Of a DNA stretch of 64,000 nucleotides, positions 11,201 to 22,752 are shown in pieces (the stretch's first letter is position 1; each line of letters starts with the position of its first letter). A program made the position numbers and the translations under genes. Where the stretch lies: assembly GCA_036852015.1 (NCBI GenBank), contig JAANDG010000367.1:81216-145215 (forward strand), in the 5' to 3' direction. Below the pieces are notes generated by a model, which saw only the letters and a program-made list of their open reading frames with translations, was not told the origin of the DNA and searched no databases. This DNA is from Pelodera strongyloides (taxonomy: Eukaryota; Nematoda; Chromadorea; Rhabditida; Rhabditidae).

Positions 11201-14200
11201 TGACTCGTCTTTATTTATAGTTCGATGTATTTTTATCCATCTGGGACTTGACACTGTCATGTTCCGCGTACGTGTGAACAGGATAGGTAGAGGTAGAGAA
11301 ATTTATTGGCGAATAATTCAAATGTCTGATCGCCTCGTAGTCAAATTCGGATCCGATTATATGGTAGTTTTCCAATTGTATCTTTTTTGTTTACCTCTCT
11401 CTCATGGCATAAACTCGTTGACGCTCTGACCGACGAAACCACCATCCGAATTAGCATATTGCATAAATTTAGATGGTGGTCTTGAGCTCGTAGCCATACG
11501 GATTAGAATATTAGGTATGGTGAAAATCAGAAGCGTATCATAAAGAGCTACAAGTTACGGAAACACTACATATATTTGGATGGTGGTTTTGAGCTTTTCC
11601 CGACGAGTTTCCGACGACGAGTCTCTCTCTCATCTTGCTAGTGAGATTAGGCGATGGGGTTAATCATTTGCTAGTGCATAGAATGGATCAGTTCATGCCG
11701 GCTAGATTAGGATATGATAGAAATCCTGCGAGAGTGAGTGATTACATAACCTAGTTTGCTCGTTTGAAAGCATCGTTAGTGGATGCTTACTGTATTGGGA
11801 TTGGGGTATTTAGAAAAAGATAGTCGGTAGAATCATCGCTTCTCCATACTTTCATTTTCCAATGGTGTAACTTATTATTCTGTTTATAACAATGATGGGT
11901 AGAGCGCTGTCATATAACATTCGTATTCATCTGATTGTTGATCTATTGTAATTGTAGGGGTTTGGGGTTTACTCGGCGAAGCAATTACCATATCGCTTTG
12001 ATGTGGAACTCTCGTTCTCGTTGTTAGCCGGTCCCCGTTTCTCGTTCCTCTAGTGGTCTAGTGGCGCACCACACATCTACCCCTCCTATACCATGACACG
12101 TGACCCACCATTAGCCCGCTGCCCCCGTCCCTTCCCTCTAACTAGTGGGAATGGTGGGATTACACGAGTGCCCACTAATTCGAATGTTAAACACTGAGCG
12201 GTGATCAACTGGATGAAAAGTATGAATGAAGAAAAGCATGAATGAAACGTTTGTGGCAAAGCGATCGTAGCTTCTTGCTTGGTATGAATCTGAGCCAGAG
12301 GCTTAATTTGGGGCTTTTAGCGCTCTATGACCCAGTCCTACAAGGGCCTCTTTCTCCTGCTTTCCCACAGCTATAGACTAAGGTCCTCTGCTTTGCTCCA
12401 TATCCTGGGTGTTTGCTTGAATTTTTCTATTTTCCACGTATACGTATAACCTAACCTCCCCCCCCATTCACTGACGTGTTCTACCATTCAGTGTATGTGT
12501 ATATGTGGTCAATGTCTCCGATTCGTTATTGCGTGTCAAACAGAACAGGTGCACGTGATGTTATGCGTGGCGTGGTGTTGCGCGTCTGGCGTTCCCATTC
12601 TGACCTAGCCCTCTTGCGTCACAATCGCTATTCAATGAATATCTCTTACTTGGCATCAGGTCATTGGGTAATTTGATGCGCCATATTCTTCCGCTGTTGG
12701 CAAAGTTTATTAGCACCGATCTTGATGGCACTAGTGACCAGAACAGAATCAGATTTAATGAACTTCAAAAACAACAAACGAGTGATGAATCGGTCGTTCG
12801 ATGTTTATGATCTGAAAAAGCGTTATAACCGGTACATGTTGAATGGTTCCCTCGTTCCCTGATATGATAGTTTAAATAGCGTGCAAGATTTTTTTGTTGG
12901 AAGAGCGGGAGGTTATTCAATATCCGCATGTCTTACATTTTTCGGTCTATATATCTCACTTGAATTAAGGGGTAGGAATGGTTCCACTAGGGATTAGTGC
13001 ATTAGTCTGTCTACATAGCGACTTTTTGAGGTTCTGATGCCCCGATGGGCCCGTGAACTTTCAGTTTTCCCGCCATGTCTTTCCGGTACTCGGTGTCTCA
13101 TTCAACGAGGTCATGCGTGCACCTCATCAATATCTGCCACAGGCACGCAACCTGTGACCCGAACCGCTTTAAAGTGAACGGTTCTAGACAGGAAATGATG
13201 GGCCGATGGGCCTACTGGTTTGAGAGCAAGTGGGTGCAAATCTTGACGATGTTGGTGCGAAGAGCATAGAGAGATAAGTGTGCACTTCCAGTTTATTAGA
13301 GATGGTACACTGAGTTCAGCGAACCATTATTTATATAATTTAAGCAACATTAATGAGAGGCACCTCAATCCCTTCCGGTTTGTCTTCACTGAGTCGTTTC
13401 ACGAATGTGGCTCTAGTTGAGCACAGTTTTCGGAACTGTTTTTCACTCTCCGCGGGTGTTACCGAGCATGTGGTGTGGTAATGATTGTTTAATATGCCAT
13501 TTGAGAGTGTTTTTGTGGCGGGCGTCCGTCACTCACTTACACATTTTGTGTTGTACAAATTGTTCTTAATGTTCTTAACTAGAGCCGAGATGTTTGTTGA
13601 TGGAAACTGACTATAGTTTGTGTTGATGGGTGGAGTTTTTTGGACTAGGATAAACTAATAATAATTACAGTAAGATCCTGTCTGTGAGGGTTGTAAGCTG
13701 TAAGGCGGAGTACTGTTGTCTAAACTAGAAGGAATAAGCAGTCGGTACAATTTAAGAAGTCCGACCATGTAGTTGAGTGTTTTCTGGACTACTTCCTTGT
13801 TTTTCTATTCCATGCCCTTCTAGATGGTGAGGTCATTTTCAAATCTCGCAACATTGCTCTTATCAGCAATTAGTACTGCAAGTTTGGCGCCTGTGCTTAT
13901 CTCGTGACCGTCTGATTCAATATAATGTTGGCTGACCCCACTGTCTTTTTAGCTTCAGATACCCGTCTTATCTCGTTATAAGGCTTCACGATGTTTCAAA
14001 TTCAAATTATTATTCACAAACGATATCGCCTAACAACTACTATAAGTCTATCTTATTATATAAAGGAGAAGAGTTTACTTTTTTGTTTGTGTGAACGTAA
14101 CGAAACTTGTTCATAAACGAAATCAAACACACAAAACGTTCGTATCGGATGAGGCTCGAACCTGCCACCTCTGGCTTCATAGCCCAGCGCTCTACCTACT

Positions 14201-17200
14201 GCGCTATGCTGGCTTAGGGAAAGACAATCTATCCGCTCTACACAAGAGAACTTCCAGTGTCAAATTGTTAAATTTGCATAGCACAATACAATTAGTCGTT
14301 TCCAGGATTCATAATTATACGTTTTCCCAATTATATATGACTATTAAAGCGAATATGTAGGCACTCAAAATGAGCAAAAAAAACGCGAAACTAGCGTTTA
14401 CATAGACGTTAATTTAAATAGGCGACTGAATATGTAAATACGAATTTGCATGCCCTGCATCTTGAATCTCTATTTGCCGACGTAAGTTGAAATTTGCTCC
14501 ATCAGACCCAAATATATGCCACGGGTCTGATTAACGCGTTTACTATGGAAAAGGCGATTTGTAGTTCATTTTCTTTTAAGTGGGTAATTGTAGACAATTT
14601 TTGATATTTATTTCATTGATGGGGACACGCATTCTATTAATACAACTTAACTTCAAAAATGGCCTACATATTCCCTTTAACGTGTGAAGCAGAGAGGGAA
14701 GAAGGCATACTCATACTTTTTTTAAATAGGGTAAAAATTTGGCCGAAGGCCGATTCCTCCAGAAGTAGGGCTCTTCGAACGGCTGGTAGCTGTATTCATG
14801 TATTCCGCTCCCCGACGTTTCAATTTCTCTCATGCCCTGTCCATGTTTGCGATTCGCACTTGCGAAAATGACAAATGCCTGTCCATGTTCAGGCAAATTT
14901 ACATGAATGTCAAATGCCTACCGTAACCCATGCGAATAACGCGTTTGACATAGTCCCGCAACGAAGTGTATCAGATCCGTACTCATTGAAATAGATCAGT
15001 ACTATTTTGAAATAGATCCATACTAGATGCAAAATCGCTGCGGGACCTTGTCATTCACATTGACTCGAACATGGACAGGCATTTGTCATTTTCACAAGTG
15101 CGAATCGCATACTTGGACAGGGCATCACTATCTCGGCCTCAAGCTCTACGAAGCGCAAGCACATTCCTTTCCCGCCCATTCTTCCAATATTTGAATATAA
15201 CTTGTCCGGCAAGAGATTTATTTGTCTGCGCCCTCCTTACACACACCAAATTCTTGCCTGAGGCACAGTGTTCGGTTGGACTGCTGCGGTAGGTTGACTC
15301 TGCCTTTCTCTTTTCTCTCTCCTTAGTTTATCTCGCAACTCTCCCTCGTTTCGCTCTCTCTCCCTCCCTCTCATAACTCTCCCTCCCTCTATGCTCTCTG
15401 GTAGAAAACTGCTCAGCCTCCCCCTTGCCCGAACATCACTATCCAACATACCCATGAGCTATGAGGGGGCAGTACCCTTGTCCTGAGGGCTCTATTACGT
15501 TTCCCGCACTCTTGATAGTAGCTCCACTGCGTCATCGTCTTCACTAACGCCACTATTCCATATACGCTCATATTGTGTATTACCATACTCCCATACTGTA
15601 GTTAGTAGTATGTACCGGCCAGTTTCCTTAAAGCGAAATGCTAGCCCCTTTGGAAAATTTACATATGATAAGCAAATCCTATGTATCCTATGCTAATTTT
15701 GTACGATCATCCACCGCAATCGTACAAAATTAGCATAGGATACAAAGGATTTGCTTATCATATGCAAATTTTCCAAAGGGGCTAGCATTTCGCTTTAAAA
15801 TACTGTAGTTTAACCAGATTATTATTCACTTTTCTTAGCTTATATTCTTCTATTTATATAGTGCGATGTTGATATGCAACAGCAACAGTGCAACAGTAAC
15901 GTAAACGCCGGTACAACTATCTTCCATTTCCATTTCCATTGCATTTTTTATTTTTTTTTGTGCTAGTTTCCTTACTTGGTGACCTGCCAACTTTAGCTCC
16001 TAGATAGTTGTTCCCTGTGTTTGGGGTCATAGGTCCCTGTTGGTGTCGCAGGCAGCGGTTTTGCGGTTTGGGGACCGGTGGTTCTCTCGTCCGCTCTCCC
16101 GCGTGACCCTTTTGGTGTCTACCACGCACTGGTACAGCCGGGTCACACATCGCCCTCTCCCGCCATCTCCTAGGGGGATGGTCAGTCAATGGTGCACATT
16201 GGTACGCGTTGCGTGTTCGCGTCACGTTGTACCAATCGGCAACTCGCACGGTCCCCGACCCTTGCTTGGCATTTCTCTTCCCTTTGGTCCGACCATTGGT
16301 CTGCTGCTCTTTTCCCAACCTACGCCTTTATCCTTCTCATATCGTTTGTACTTTTAAGTGCCAGGTTTCATTCTAGTAGGTAACATTTTCTTCACTGTAA
16401 GACTGAAAGTAGTTTGAGCTTAGTGTGTCAGTGTTGTCATATATCGAGATCTGATCCTCGTGCCCTATGTTCTCTTATTATCAGTATTCTCAGCGAATAA
16501 TATGTCTGACCTTGACTCTGTTAGTCTGTTTCCTGGAATGTTGACCCGATCCATTCTGTGCCTGTCGGTCTCATCACCACCTCTCACTGTAGCGGTCAGC
16601 CCTCCCGCGTACAGATAGACGCCCGGACTGATGCGGTGCTAAGATAAGAAGGCACAAGAGGAGAGTAGACCTTTACACAGTCCACTGCCACATACTGACA
16701 CATCCCTTAGTAGATACATGTTCCCCACCGTCCATAATAAGACATGTTAGCTGATATCTTTTCGTATTTTCCCTGTTTTGAACTGACTAGTATGTAGAGT
16801 GCATTGTGCTTAAACGCGGAGAGGACGTAATTTGCATAATCTCCCAAGTGCACGTAGAAGTGACCGATTTCCAAACTGTCGTGGACTGGTTTTTCCGTTT
16901 TGATCCCGTTATTCACTGAAACTCCGGAAACTGTAATGAAGGTCGATCGACCGCGTACCTTGCGTGTAGTCGTTCTACCGTACATTGATTAGAACTCTTC
17001 ATGCCTAACTAAACTGTGAGACTGTGCCCCCAATCCACTATCACTCTACTACCCTTCCAAGCTATTTGGTATCAATAATCAATTTGTACTGCAACTCGGT
17101 CGATACCGTTCGTGTACAACATTGGTAATGTACCCGTAATGGATATCGACTGAGTTGCGGACAAATCCCCCATGCAGTTACTTAGAGGATCGTAGAAAGA

Positions 17201-17923
17201 TGTTATAATGAGGTTTGTTATTCAGGTGAGATGTGTATTGGTCAACATCTTCGGCGGCATCGTTAACTGTGCAACTATTGCCAACGGTGTGATTGCTGCA
17301 TGCAAGCGCATTCAGCTTGAGGTGCCCCTTGTGGTACGACTCGAAGGTTGGTTATATTTCGCTTTCCTAGCCGACCCCTTGGTAGAGCTTGTCTCGACCC
17401 CCAGTCCCCTCTCCGAATACCCTTCAATTACGTCCAAACAGCTGGCTGTGGCTGGGGTACAAGTGCCCGCCCACTGCTATGCAAATGTGCTTATCGATCC
17501 AAACGTTCAGCTTGTGGGCGTGGTGTAGTGGTGCGAGGTCACGGCCCCGTACCCCCACTCTCTCCCCTGCCCTACCATTGTACACCCTGTCCCCCGCAGT
17601 GACTGGTGCGTCTCGGCCGATGCCATTCGAGTGTACACACCAATGGGATGTACCCGTAATGCGCATCGACTGAGTCGAGTCAGGAACACTTCCCCTTTCC
17701 CCTCTACCAACCCTCTCCCCTTACAAGTTAACTTTTGTGATAAGCAGTACCACCCCCCCCCCCCCCCCGCACACCGAAATAAATGAAGAGTAATTCAGGG
17801 ACCAACGTTGACTCAGCAAAGAAGCTATTAAAGGAGAGTGGACTGCCAATTATCACGGCATCTGATTTGAATGAAGCGGCACAGAAAGCTGTAGATTCTT
17901 TAAATCAGAAGCAGAAAGCATGA
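8268..17923 (+). CDS. sucg-1: succinyl-CoA ligase [GDP-forming] subunit beta, mitochondrial
   Basis: Beta subunit of the TCA-cycle enzyme that couples succinyl-CoA cleavage to GTP formation in the mitochondrial matrix. Thirteen exons: 8268-8318, 8458-8593, 8748-8847, 9064-9154, 9405-9482, 9608-9682, 9894-9983, 10135-10231, 10393-10481, 10642-10714, 10886-11028, 17226-17346, 17799-17923; 422 aa, close to mammalian SUCLG2. An arginine-rich presequence (MFRWCRSL) precedes [10 protein letters not shown], the start of the ATP-grasp fold. Then come [10 protein letters not shown], the ETYLAIL strand, ATQVEINPF with metal-binding residues, and the CoA-ligase part with [17 protein letters not shown] and [10 protein letters not shown]. 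Overall resemblance is to the GDP-forming paralogue. All phases agree. The intron between exons 11 and 12 is 6.2 kb and filled with mobile elements, unlike the other introns (about 90-450 bp). Confidence 0.93.
11389..11620 (+). repeat. dispersed repeat R1, copy 1
   Basis: About 230 bp in the large succinyl-CoA ligase intron. Its motifs ACTCGTTGACGCT, ACCACCATCC, GTCTTGAGCTCGTAGCC, AATCAGAAGCGTATCAT and TTTTGAGCTTTTCCCGACG recur in reverse at 35523-35752. No coding capacity. Confidence 0.75.
11621..14050. other. intron sequence, no gene or clear repeat seen
   Basis: Part of the 6.2 kb intron of the succinyl-CoA ligase gene. Only short frames without splice support occur. Confidence 0.5.
14051..14786 (+). 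mobile_element. non-autonomous Helitron-like element, copy A
   Basis: Starts TCTTATTATATAAAGG right after an A and ends CTTCGAACGGCTGG right before a T. This matches three other copies here and the Helitron rule A|TC...CTRR|T. The 3' hairpin is decayed: the GAAGAGCCC arm is partly deleted. At 736 bp it is longer than its siblings (about 450 bp). It carries a tRNA-like module in antisense. No replicase or helicase is encoded. Confidence 0.75.
14146..14214 (-). other. tRNA-like Pol III module in Helitron copy A
   Basis: On the minus strand a TAGCGCAGTAGGT A box, an anticodon-like arm and a GGTTCGAGCC B box are followed shortly by TTTT. Arms do not fold cleanly as a functional tRNA, so this is probably a pseudo-tRNA. 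Confidence 0.55.
14836..15126. repeat. inverted-repeat element (MITE-like)
   Basis: Both ends carry the same roughly 60 bp sequence in opposite orientation, beginning ATGCCCTGTCCA and including GCGATTCGCACTTG and AAATGACAAATGCC. The unique centre is about 170 bp. No coding capacity. Lies in the large succinyl-CoA ligase intron just after Helitron copy A. Confidence 0.75.
15628..15798. repeat. near-perfect palindrome bounded by TTAA
   Basis: About 80 bp arms with a very short centre. Each end reads TTAAAGCGAAATGCTAGCCCC on its own strand. It would form a long hairpin. The terminal TTAA is shared with two other foldbacks in this window. Confidence 0.85.
15799..17225. other. intron sequence, no gene seen
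   Basis: The remaining 3' part of the large intron. It contains moderate-length open frames on both strands around 15.9-16.4 kb, but none has splice context or family resemblance. A motif near 17130 (GTACCCGTAATG...ATCGACTGAG) recurs at about 17650 in the next intron. Confidence 0.5.
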
Positions 17924-18583
17924 GAGTACAGTACGAGTAAAGATCTGCATGTAGAAATTAAGTACCTTGTCAATCGTCATTCTCTGTAAATTAGGCAGTA
18001 GTTACAGTTTCTTGAAGTTGTTGGTTATTTGTTTTATTTGTTGATTGTTGAAATTTTCGAAATACATTTTTTTTACTGCATTTATCGTTTAAAGGGGGCG
18101 ATGATTCGAGAATGTGAATAAATATAATGTGCGAATAAAAAGGCAGACAATCAATCGGTCGGTAATTTTCCTGGGCAAGGATTCAAAGCGGGGGTGAAGT
18201 GAAAGGAAGAATATCATAATGCGAGATAATAAATTGTGCAGCCGATATGTACTGTAATAACGAGTTAAATTGTGCAGTCGATATATACTGTAATAACGAG
18301 TTAAATTGTGCAGTCGATATGTACTGTAATATGCTAATTTTTGGAAAGACGATAAGCGAGGCGAATTTGTTAGAAATATTGTAAACGTGAATTCGTTGGA
18401 AATATTATAAACATAATTGTTCCCGAATTTGTTTGAAATATAACGGAAAGGTGGTATTAGAAATGCCGATCAAATGGTTACAGTATCAGAAATGATCTAG
18501 TCTGCATCAATACAAGATGTGTAACAAAATAATAAAATAGAAATTAGTAAAATTAAATTGTTGTTGTGAACTTGTGAAATGGA
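17924..18583. other. convergent intergenic region
   Basis: Shared 3' flank of succinyl-CoA ligase beta (+) and thymidine kinase (-). It holds the likely polyadenylation signal of the former and the 36-bp tandem repeat. No gene seen. Confidence 0.6.
18225..18335 (+). repeat. 36-bp tandem repeat, about 3 copies
   Basis: The unit begins AAATTGTGCAGTCGATAT at 18231, 18267 and 18303. It lies between the convergent 3' ends of succinyl-CoA ligase beta and thymidine kinase, after a possible AATAAA signal at 18117-18122. Confidence 0.85.
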
Positions 18584-21150
18584 TTAGTGACTCGGTTGGC
18601 AGATTCTCTTCGGCAGTAGCGCACAGTCTTCGGAGTCGACCTGAAACGAATAGAACGGATTTCGGTCTGTCATCATAACGCGGGAAGGAATCATAATTGA
18701 ATAACTGTTCCGAATCATATCGATAATGACCAGCGTTCCATTACCTAATATTTTTCATAGCTTTTCTTCATTCAGTGACTTAACCGCGTCTGGGTTTTAA
18801 AAGCTCTCCCAATAACCCCAATTACTCACCATAGTTCTTTTCTGAGCCGTAATCGTAGTCTTTTCCCTCCCTGCAGGAGCAGGAGGGGCGTTTTCCTCTC
18901 CGTCCCTCTTTATCGACTCTGTGTAGTAACAAGTTCGGCATAGAGCACGATATTTGTCAGTGCCTCCGATCACCTCAACCTGAAAAAAAGTTAATTAGAC
19001 ACAATTTCTGCCCACCACTCATGCCAGGATACTGAAGCACAGGCGCCTGATACAACTCGACTACTCGACACGTGTCCGTTAGCCGGTACGTAAAAACTAA
19101 GACAATTATAACACCTAACAGATTCTTAGATATAACAGATTAACAGATACACTGTTTGAATATTTACACCAGATTCACGCAAAATGACTTACTGTTTTAT
19201 CAGTGCTGTTTCGGAACGTGTAAACTGCATCCTCCCCACATTCCATACAAACAGAATAGAGCTGACGGACCTCCTCTGCCATGGGAAGGAGCTTGGAAAC
19301 TTGCTCAAACGGCTGCAAAGTAGTTCAACAAGTCATATTCGCGATAATTTTTAGGGATTTAGTCTTTATTCCGGGTACGGTAGGTAAATATTATTAGGAA
19401 AAAAACGTGCAAGTCTAGCGGATTCCGTTAGCGAAGATACATGAAGCCGAATAACATTGATATTCTTACGTTAAACTATGAAAGGGACAACTGACACATA
19501 CCTTACGAGCAAATGTTCCATTCAACGCGGCTACGTAAACGGTTTTCCCACAACGAGCCAGCTCCTCAACAGTGTCCGCCATGTCGTCGTACTAAATAAA
19601 AAGTTCAATTAATAAAAATAGTCAAGTCACTCGCTCGTGTTACAGAACATTTAGAGATTTAATATCTTTCGAGTATGGTATACAGTATACATAAACAACA
19701 TTGAACAAAACCATGATATGAACAAAGACCTCATTATTAATTGTAACAGAAAATAGTTACTATTAGCCTTGTAAGAATGGGTGCAAAAGTTCATCTCCAT
19801 CACAAACTGCACCGAAAGAACCTACAAACTGTCCCTCATCAATTGAGATAACTTGTATACTCGGGTCAAATATCTCCTCCCTCACATCTGCCAATCGATA
19901 GGCTTTCACTGTGAGTCCATCACCCGTTACCCTAAACCTTGAGGAGTCAGCAGGGCCAGCAACATCGACGTAGTTCAATGATCCGAATGGTCAGCATAGT
20001 CAGCGTTTAACAACAGTTACGAAGTAGTTCATTGATGATACATACCAACAAAATACCTTAATATTAAGTAAAGAATATTACACCATTGTGAGAAGTTCCA
20101 CACGAAAAAACTTCTTATGACAATGACCGACTTGTTATGTGTCGCAATGAGGTCTTTATTGTATCTGTTGTCGCCAGCGTACTTCACCAAAACGCACTTC
20201 TTCCGTGATAACACTTGACGATCGTGAAGACGGAGTAGTTCCGTTCTGAATTACAGTTTTAGGTTTGAATATGCAGGAGACGAAGAGCGCGGAGAGTTAA
20301 AACTTCACAAATGCGAAATGCGATACTTTTGGAATTGTTTGATACGCCTGGGTGTAACTATTGTTAGCCGCTGTTACTGCCCCCCCCCCCCCCAATTTAT
20401 TTAATTTTTTTTTTAGAAATTTGAATGTCTCGTTCTGTCAGAGTTTAGTTACCTACGTACCCCACTATACTGTGAAAAGGGCGCAGAAATTGAGGAGAAC
20501 ACATTCAGTAATTTACATTTTAAAGGGACAGGCCCATCAAAGTAAACCTATATTTACGATACGTTCATAATGATTATAAAGCAATTTTATTACAATATAT
20601 ACAAACTAAATTTCACCTTCATTTACCCTGGGAAACTTTTTTCCCATGCGCTCAACGCATATGAATACCGTAAAACGGAAATTTCCAAGATGCCTATGCA
20701 AATTTATCGTAAAATTAGACTGCGATCAAAATTTGCGTATATGGCTTTGAAATCTGCAGCTTTACGGTATACATATGAGTTGAGCGCATCGGAAAAAAGT
20801 GTCCCAGGGTGAATGAAGGTGAAATTTGGTTTGTATATATTGTAGTACAAATGCTTTGTAAACAGTATGAACATCTCGTCAACATAGGTTTAATTTGATG
20901 GGCCTGTCCCTTTAAGGAAGGTAAACTACTGTGCTGGAGATTTCTCGGGCAGAGTAAAAATGCGCGTAAAAATGGGGTTATAGACACTGGGAGTCGTACT
21001 AATCGTACCAGAGAGAATCAAATAATATTGAGTATCAAAGAACACACATTTAAATTGCAAGCCCCATAAACTCAAAACTCACGTCTTTCCGGAGAACATT
21101 GGTCCGAGAATGCAGGTAATATGCCCGCGATTAGTCGTTGGTGGTATCAT
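18584..21150 (-). CDS. thk-1: thymidine kinase 1 (cytosolic type)
   Basis: Phosphorylates thymidine to dTMP in the salvage pathway. Exons read on the minus strand from 21150-21083, 20245-20132, 19931-19826, 19591-19502, 19312-19193, 18979-18830, 18640-18584. Phases agree and give 234 aa, the same as human TK1. The Walker A region is ILGPMFSGKT; TELLRL follows, then VLVKYAGDNRY, and the Asp/Glu motif of the TK1 family is ISIDEGQF. VAALNGTFARKPF marks the substrate lasso region. Zinc ligands are present as CMEC and CRTC. The intron between the first two exons splits the GKT codon and hosts a 396 bp inverted-repeat element. The C-terminal tail is short, and I see no KEN box like that of vertebrate TK1. 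Confidence 0.94.
20520..20915. repeat. 396-bp inverted-repeat element with TTAA termini
   Basis: The ends read TTAAAGGGACAGGCCCATCAAA and its reverse complement. The inner arms also pair (ACCTTCATT near 20620 against AATGAAGGT near 20815). It lies in intron 1 of thymidine kinase. No ORF. Confidence 0.85.
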
Positions 21151-21160
21151 CTGAAATTAC
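21151..21160 (-). promoter_or_regulatory. probable spliced-leader acceptor for thymidine kinase
   Basis: On the minus strand TAATTTCAG directly abuts the ATG, matching the nematode acceptor consensus. Confidence 0.65.
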
Positions 21161-22752
21161 CAAATTAATTTTTACTATACTATGGATGGGACACCCTTAA
21201 AAGTGAAAAATAATATACACGAGCGTCACATAAAATTATTCACAAATGAAGAGCAACAAAAAAGAAATCGAGGTAAAAAAAATGCAAACTACAAATAGGG
21301 AATCAGATACCACGACGATGATGATCAAGAAACAAAGCAAACATTTACCAAATATGATAATTACCGTTCAACTCAGCTCCGGCCAATAGTTGCGTAAGTA
21401 ATTGGAAGGGACGGGGATTTCAAAACATGAACATTGACAGAGAAAAAAAGGATAAACAAGCACAGAGGATTGAGAGCCGTTTATAAATAGATTTTTTTAT
21501 ATGAGAAGGAACAGGTCATAACAAGTCAAGGATAAGTACAGTTCCTTCCCAACAAAAATAATTGCCAGGCTGTTTTTTTTTAATATGCTCTCTTAAACTT
21601 TAGTAAAAAAATAAATATAAAATCATAAACAATGCCGTAACAAAAACTGGATTGTTGCTCCCATAACCCAGTAGCATATACCAGAGTTTGTTATAGAAAA
21701 AAAAACACTGGTAGCACGCGATGCGAAAGAAATTATGACAGTAAACCAGTTGGCACCGAAGTAAAATAGGCTAGGATAAACCATAAAGAGAGGATAAGAG
21801 AACATAAACTATTGTAAACATGCTTACAGTATCGATTTTCGGCATTCTAACCGATGGAATAGAAGAAATTATTATAAATAAATAAATAAATAATGAACAA
21901 AATATGATAGGGGTCAAAATACTATGTTATACACGCCCATAGACTCAGTAACCTCTTTGATAGGTCATTAGCACGGGGGGGGGGGGAGACAGTGGTTCGC
22001 GCCAATTTTTTGTTTTATAACTGACCGCGGGAAAGATAGCGGCTGCGGTCGGCGTAGATGGTTTTAAAATAAGTAGTTTAATAGTCTACCTAAATAATAA
22101 AAACGGAAGAGGGGCAAAACTGTAGTAGTTATAAGGTGATTTAAGAATCTTAAAACGACATAGCTTTTATCTTCTTTTTTTTTCAATTTGTGCGCGGGTT
22201 AAAAAATCCCTCCGGCAACTCCCAGTCACAAAAAATACGGTAATCAACTGTGGGTTAATACAGTCCTTTCGTCGCTAGAACTATTCAGTAAACAAAATAA
22301 CCTAACCATGTCCCCTTACTTATATTTCATTTTTCTATACACTTAAGTGCTTGTCTGCATACCGACCAACCAACGGGATCAAAGCCATCAGTTAATTTAA
22401 TCGCAGTTTGAAAACCACATTTTATGTTCCCCCGTGTCTTTGAATTCCCGAATTTAAAATAACTTTTCCAGAAAAGGTCTGGGCCATAGCTATTGGTACT
22501 ACTTATTGTAAGTGTAGAAATGCATAAGTTATTCCTTATCTAGCACTTTCACACCTTGCGTTATTATTTGAGCAAATTCTGGAGTGAATCTTCTTAAGTA
22601 TTCCAACTTGTATTACCGTATCTACAATCTAGGAGACAACCTGGATATCTAGTAGATAACCTGGATGACATAGGCCAAATCTTCGACACAAATGAAACAA
22701 TCTGGAGCCTTATTCTTCTGAAAATAATACTTGTACGACATTCAATCCAACA
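21161..22752. other. divergent intergenic region, no gene seen
   Basis: Upstream of thymidine kinase (-) and of the chemoreceptor (+). AT-rich, with a G12-class homopolymer run near 21975. No supported coding sequence; promoters of both genes may lie here but I cannot define them. Confidence 0.55.

Noticed and set aside
15917..16383. Overlapping open frames of 60-130 codons on both strands
   Set aside because: They lie in the middle of the large intron, lack splice context and show no recognisable composition or motif.
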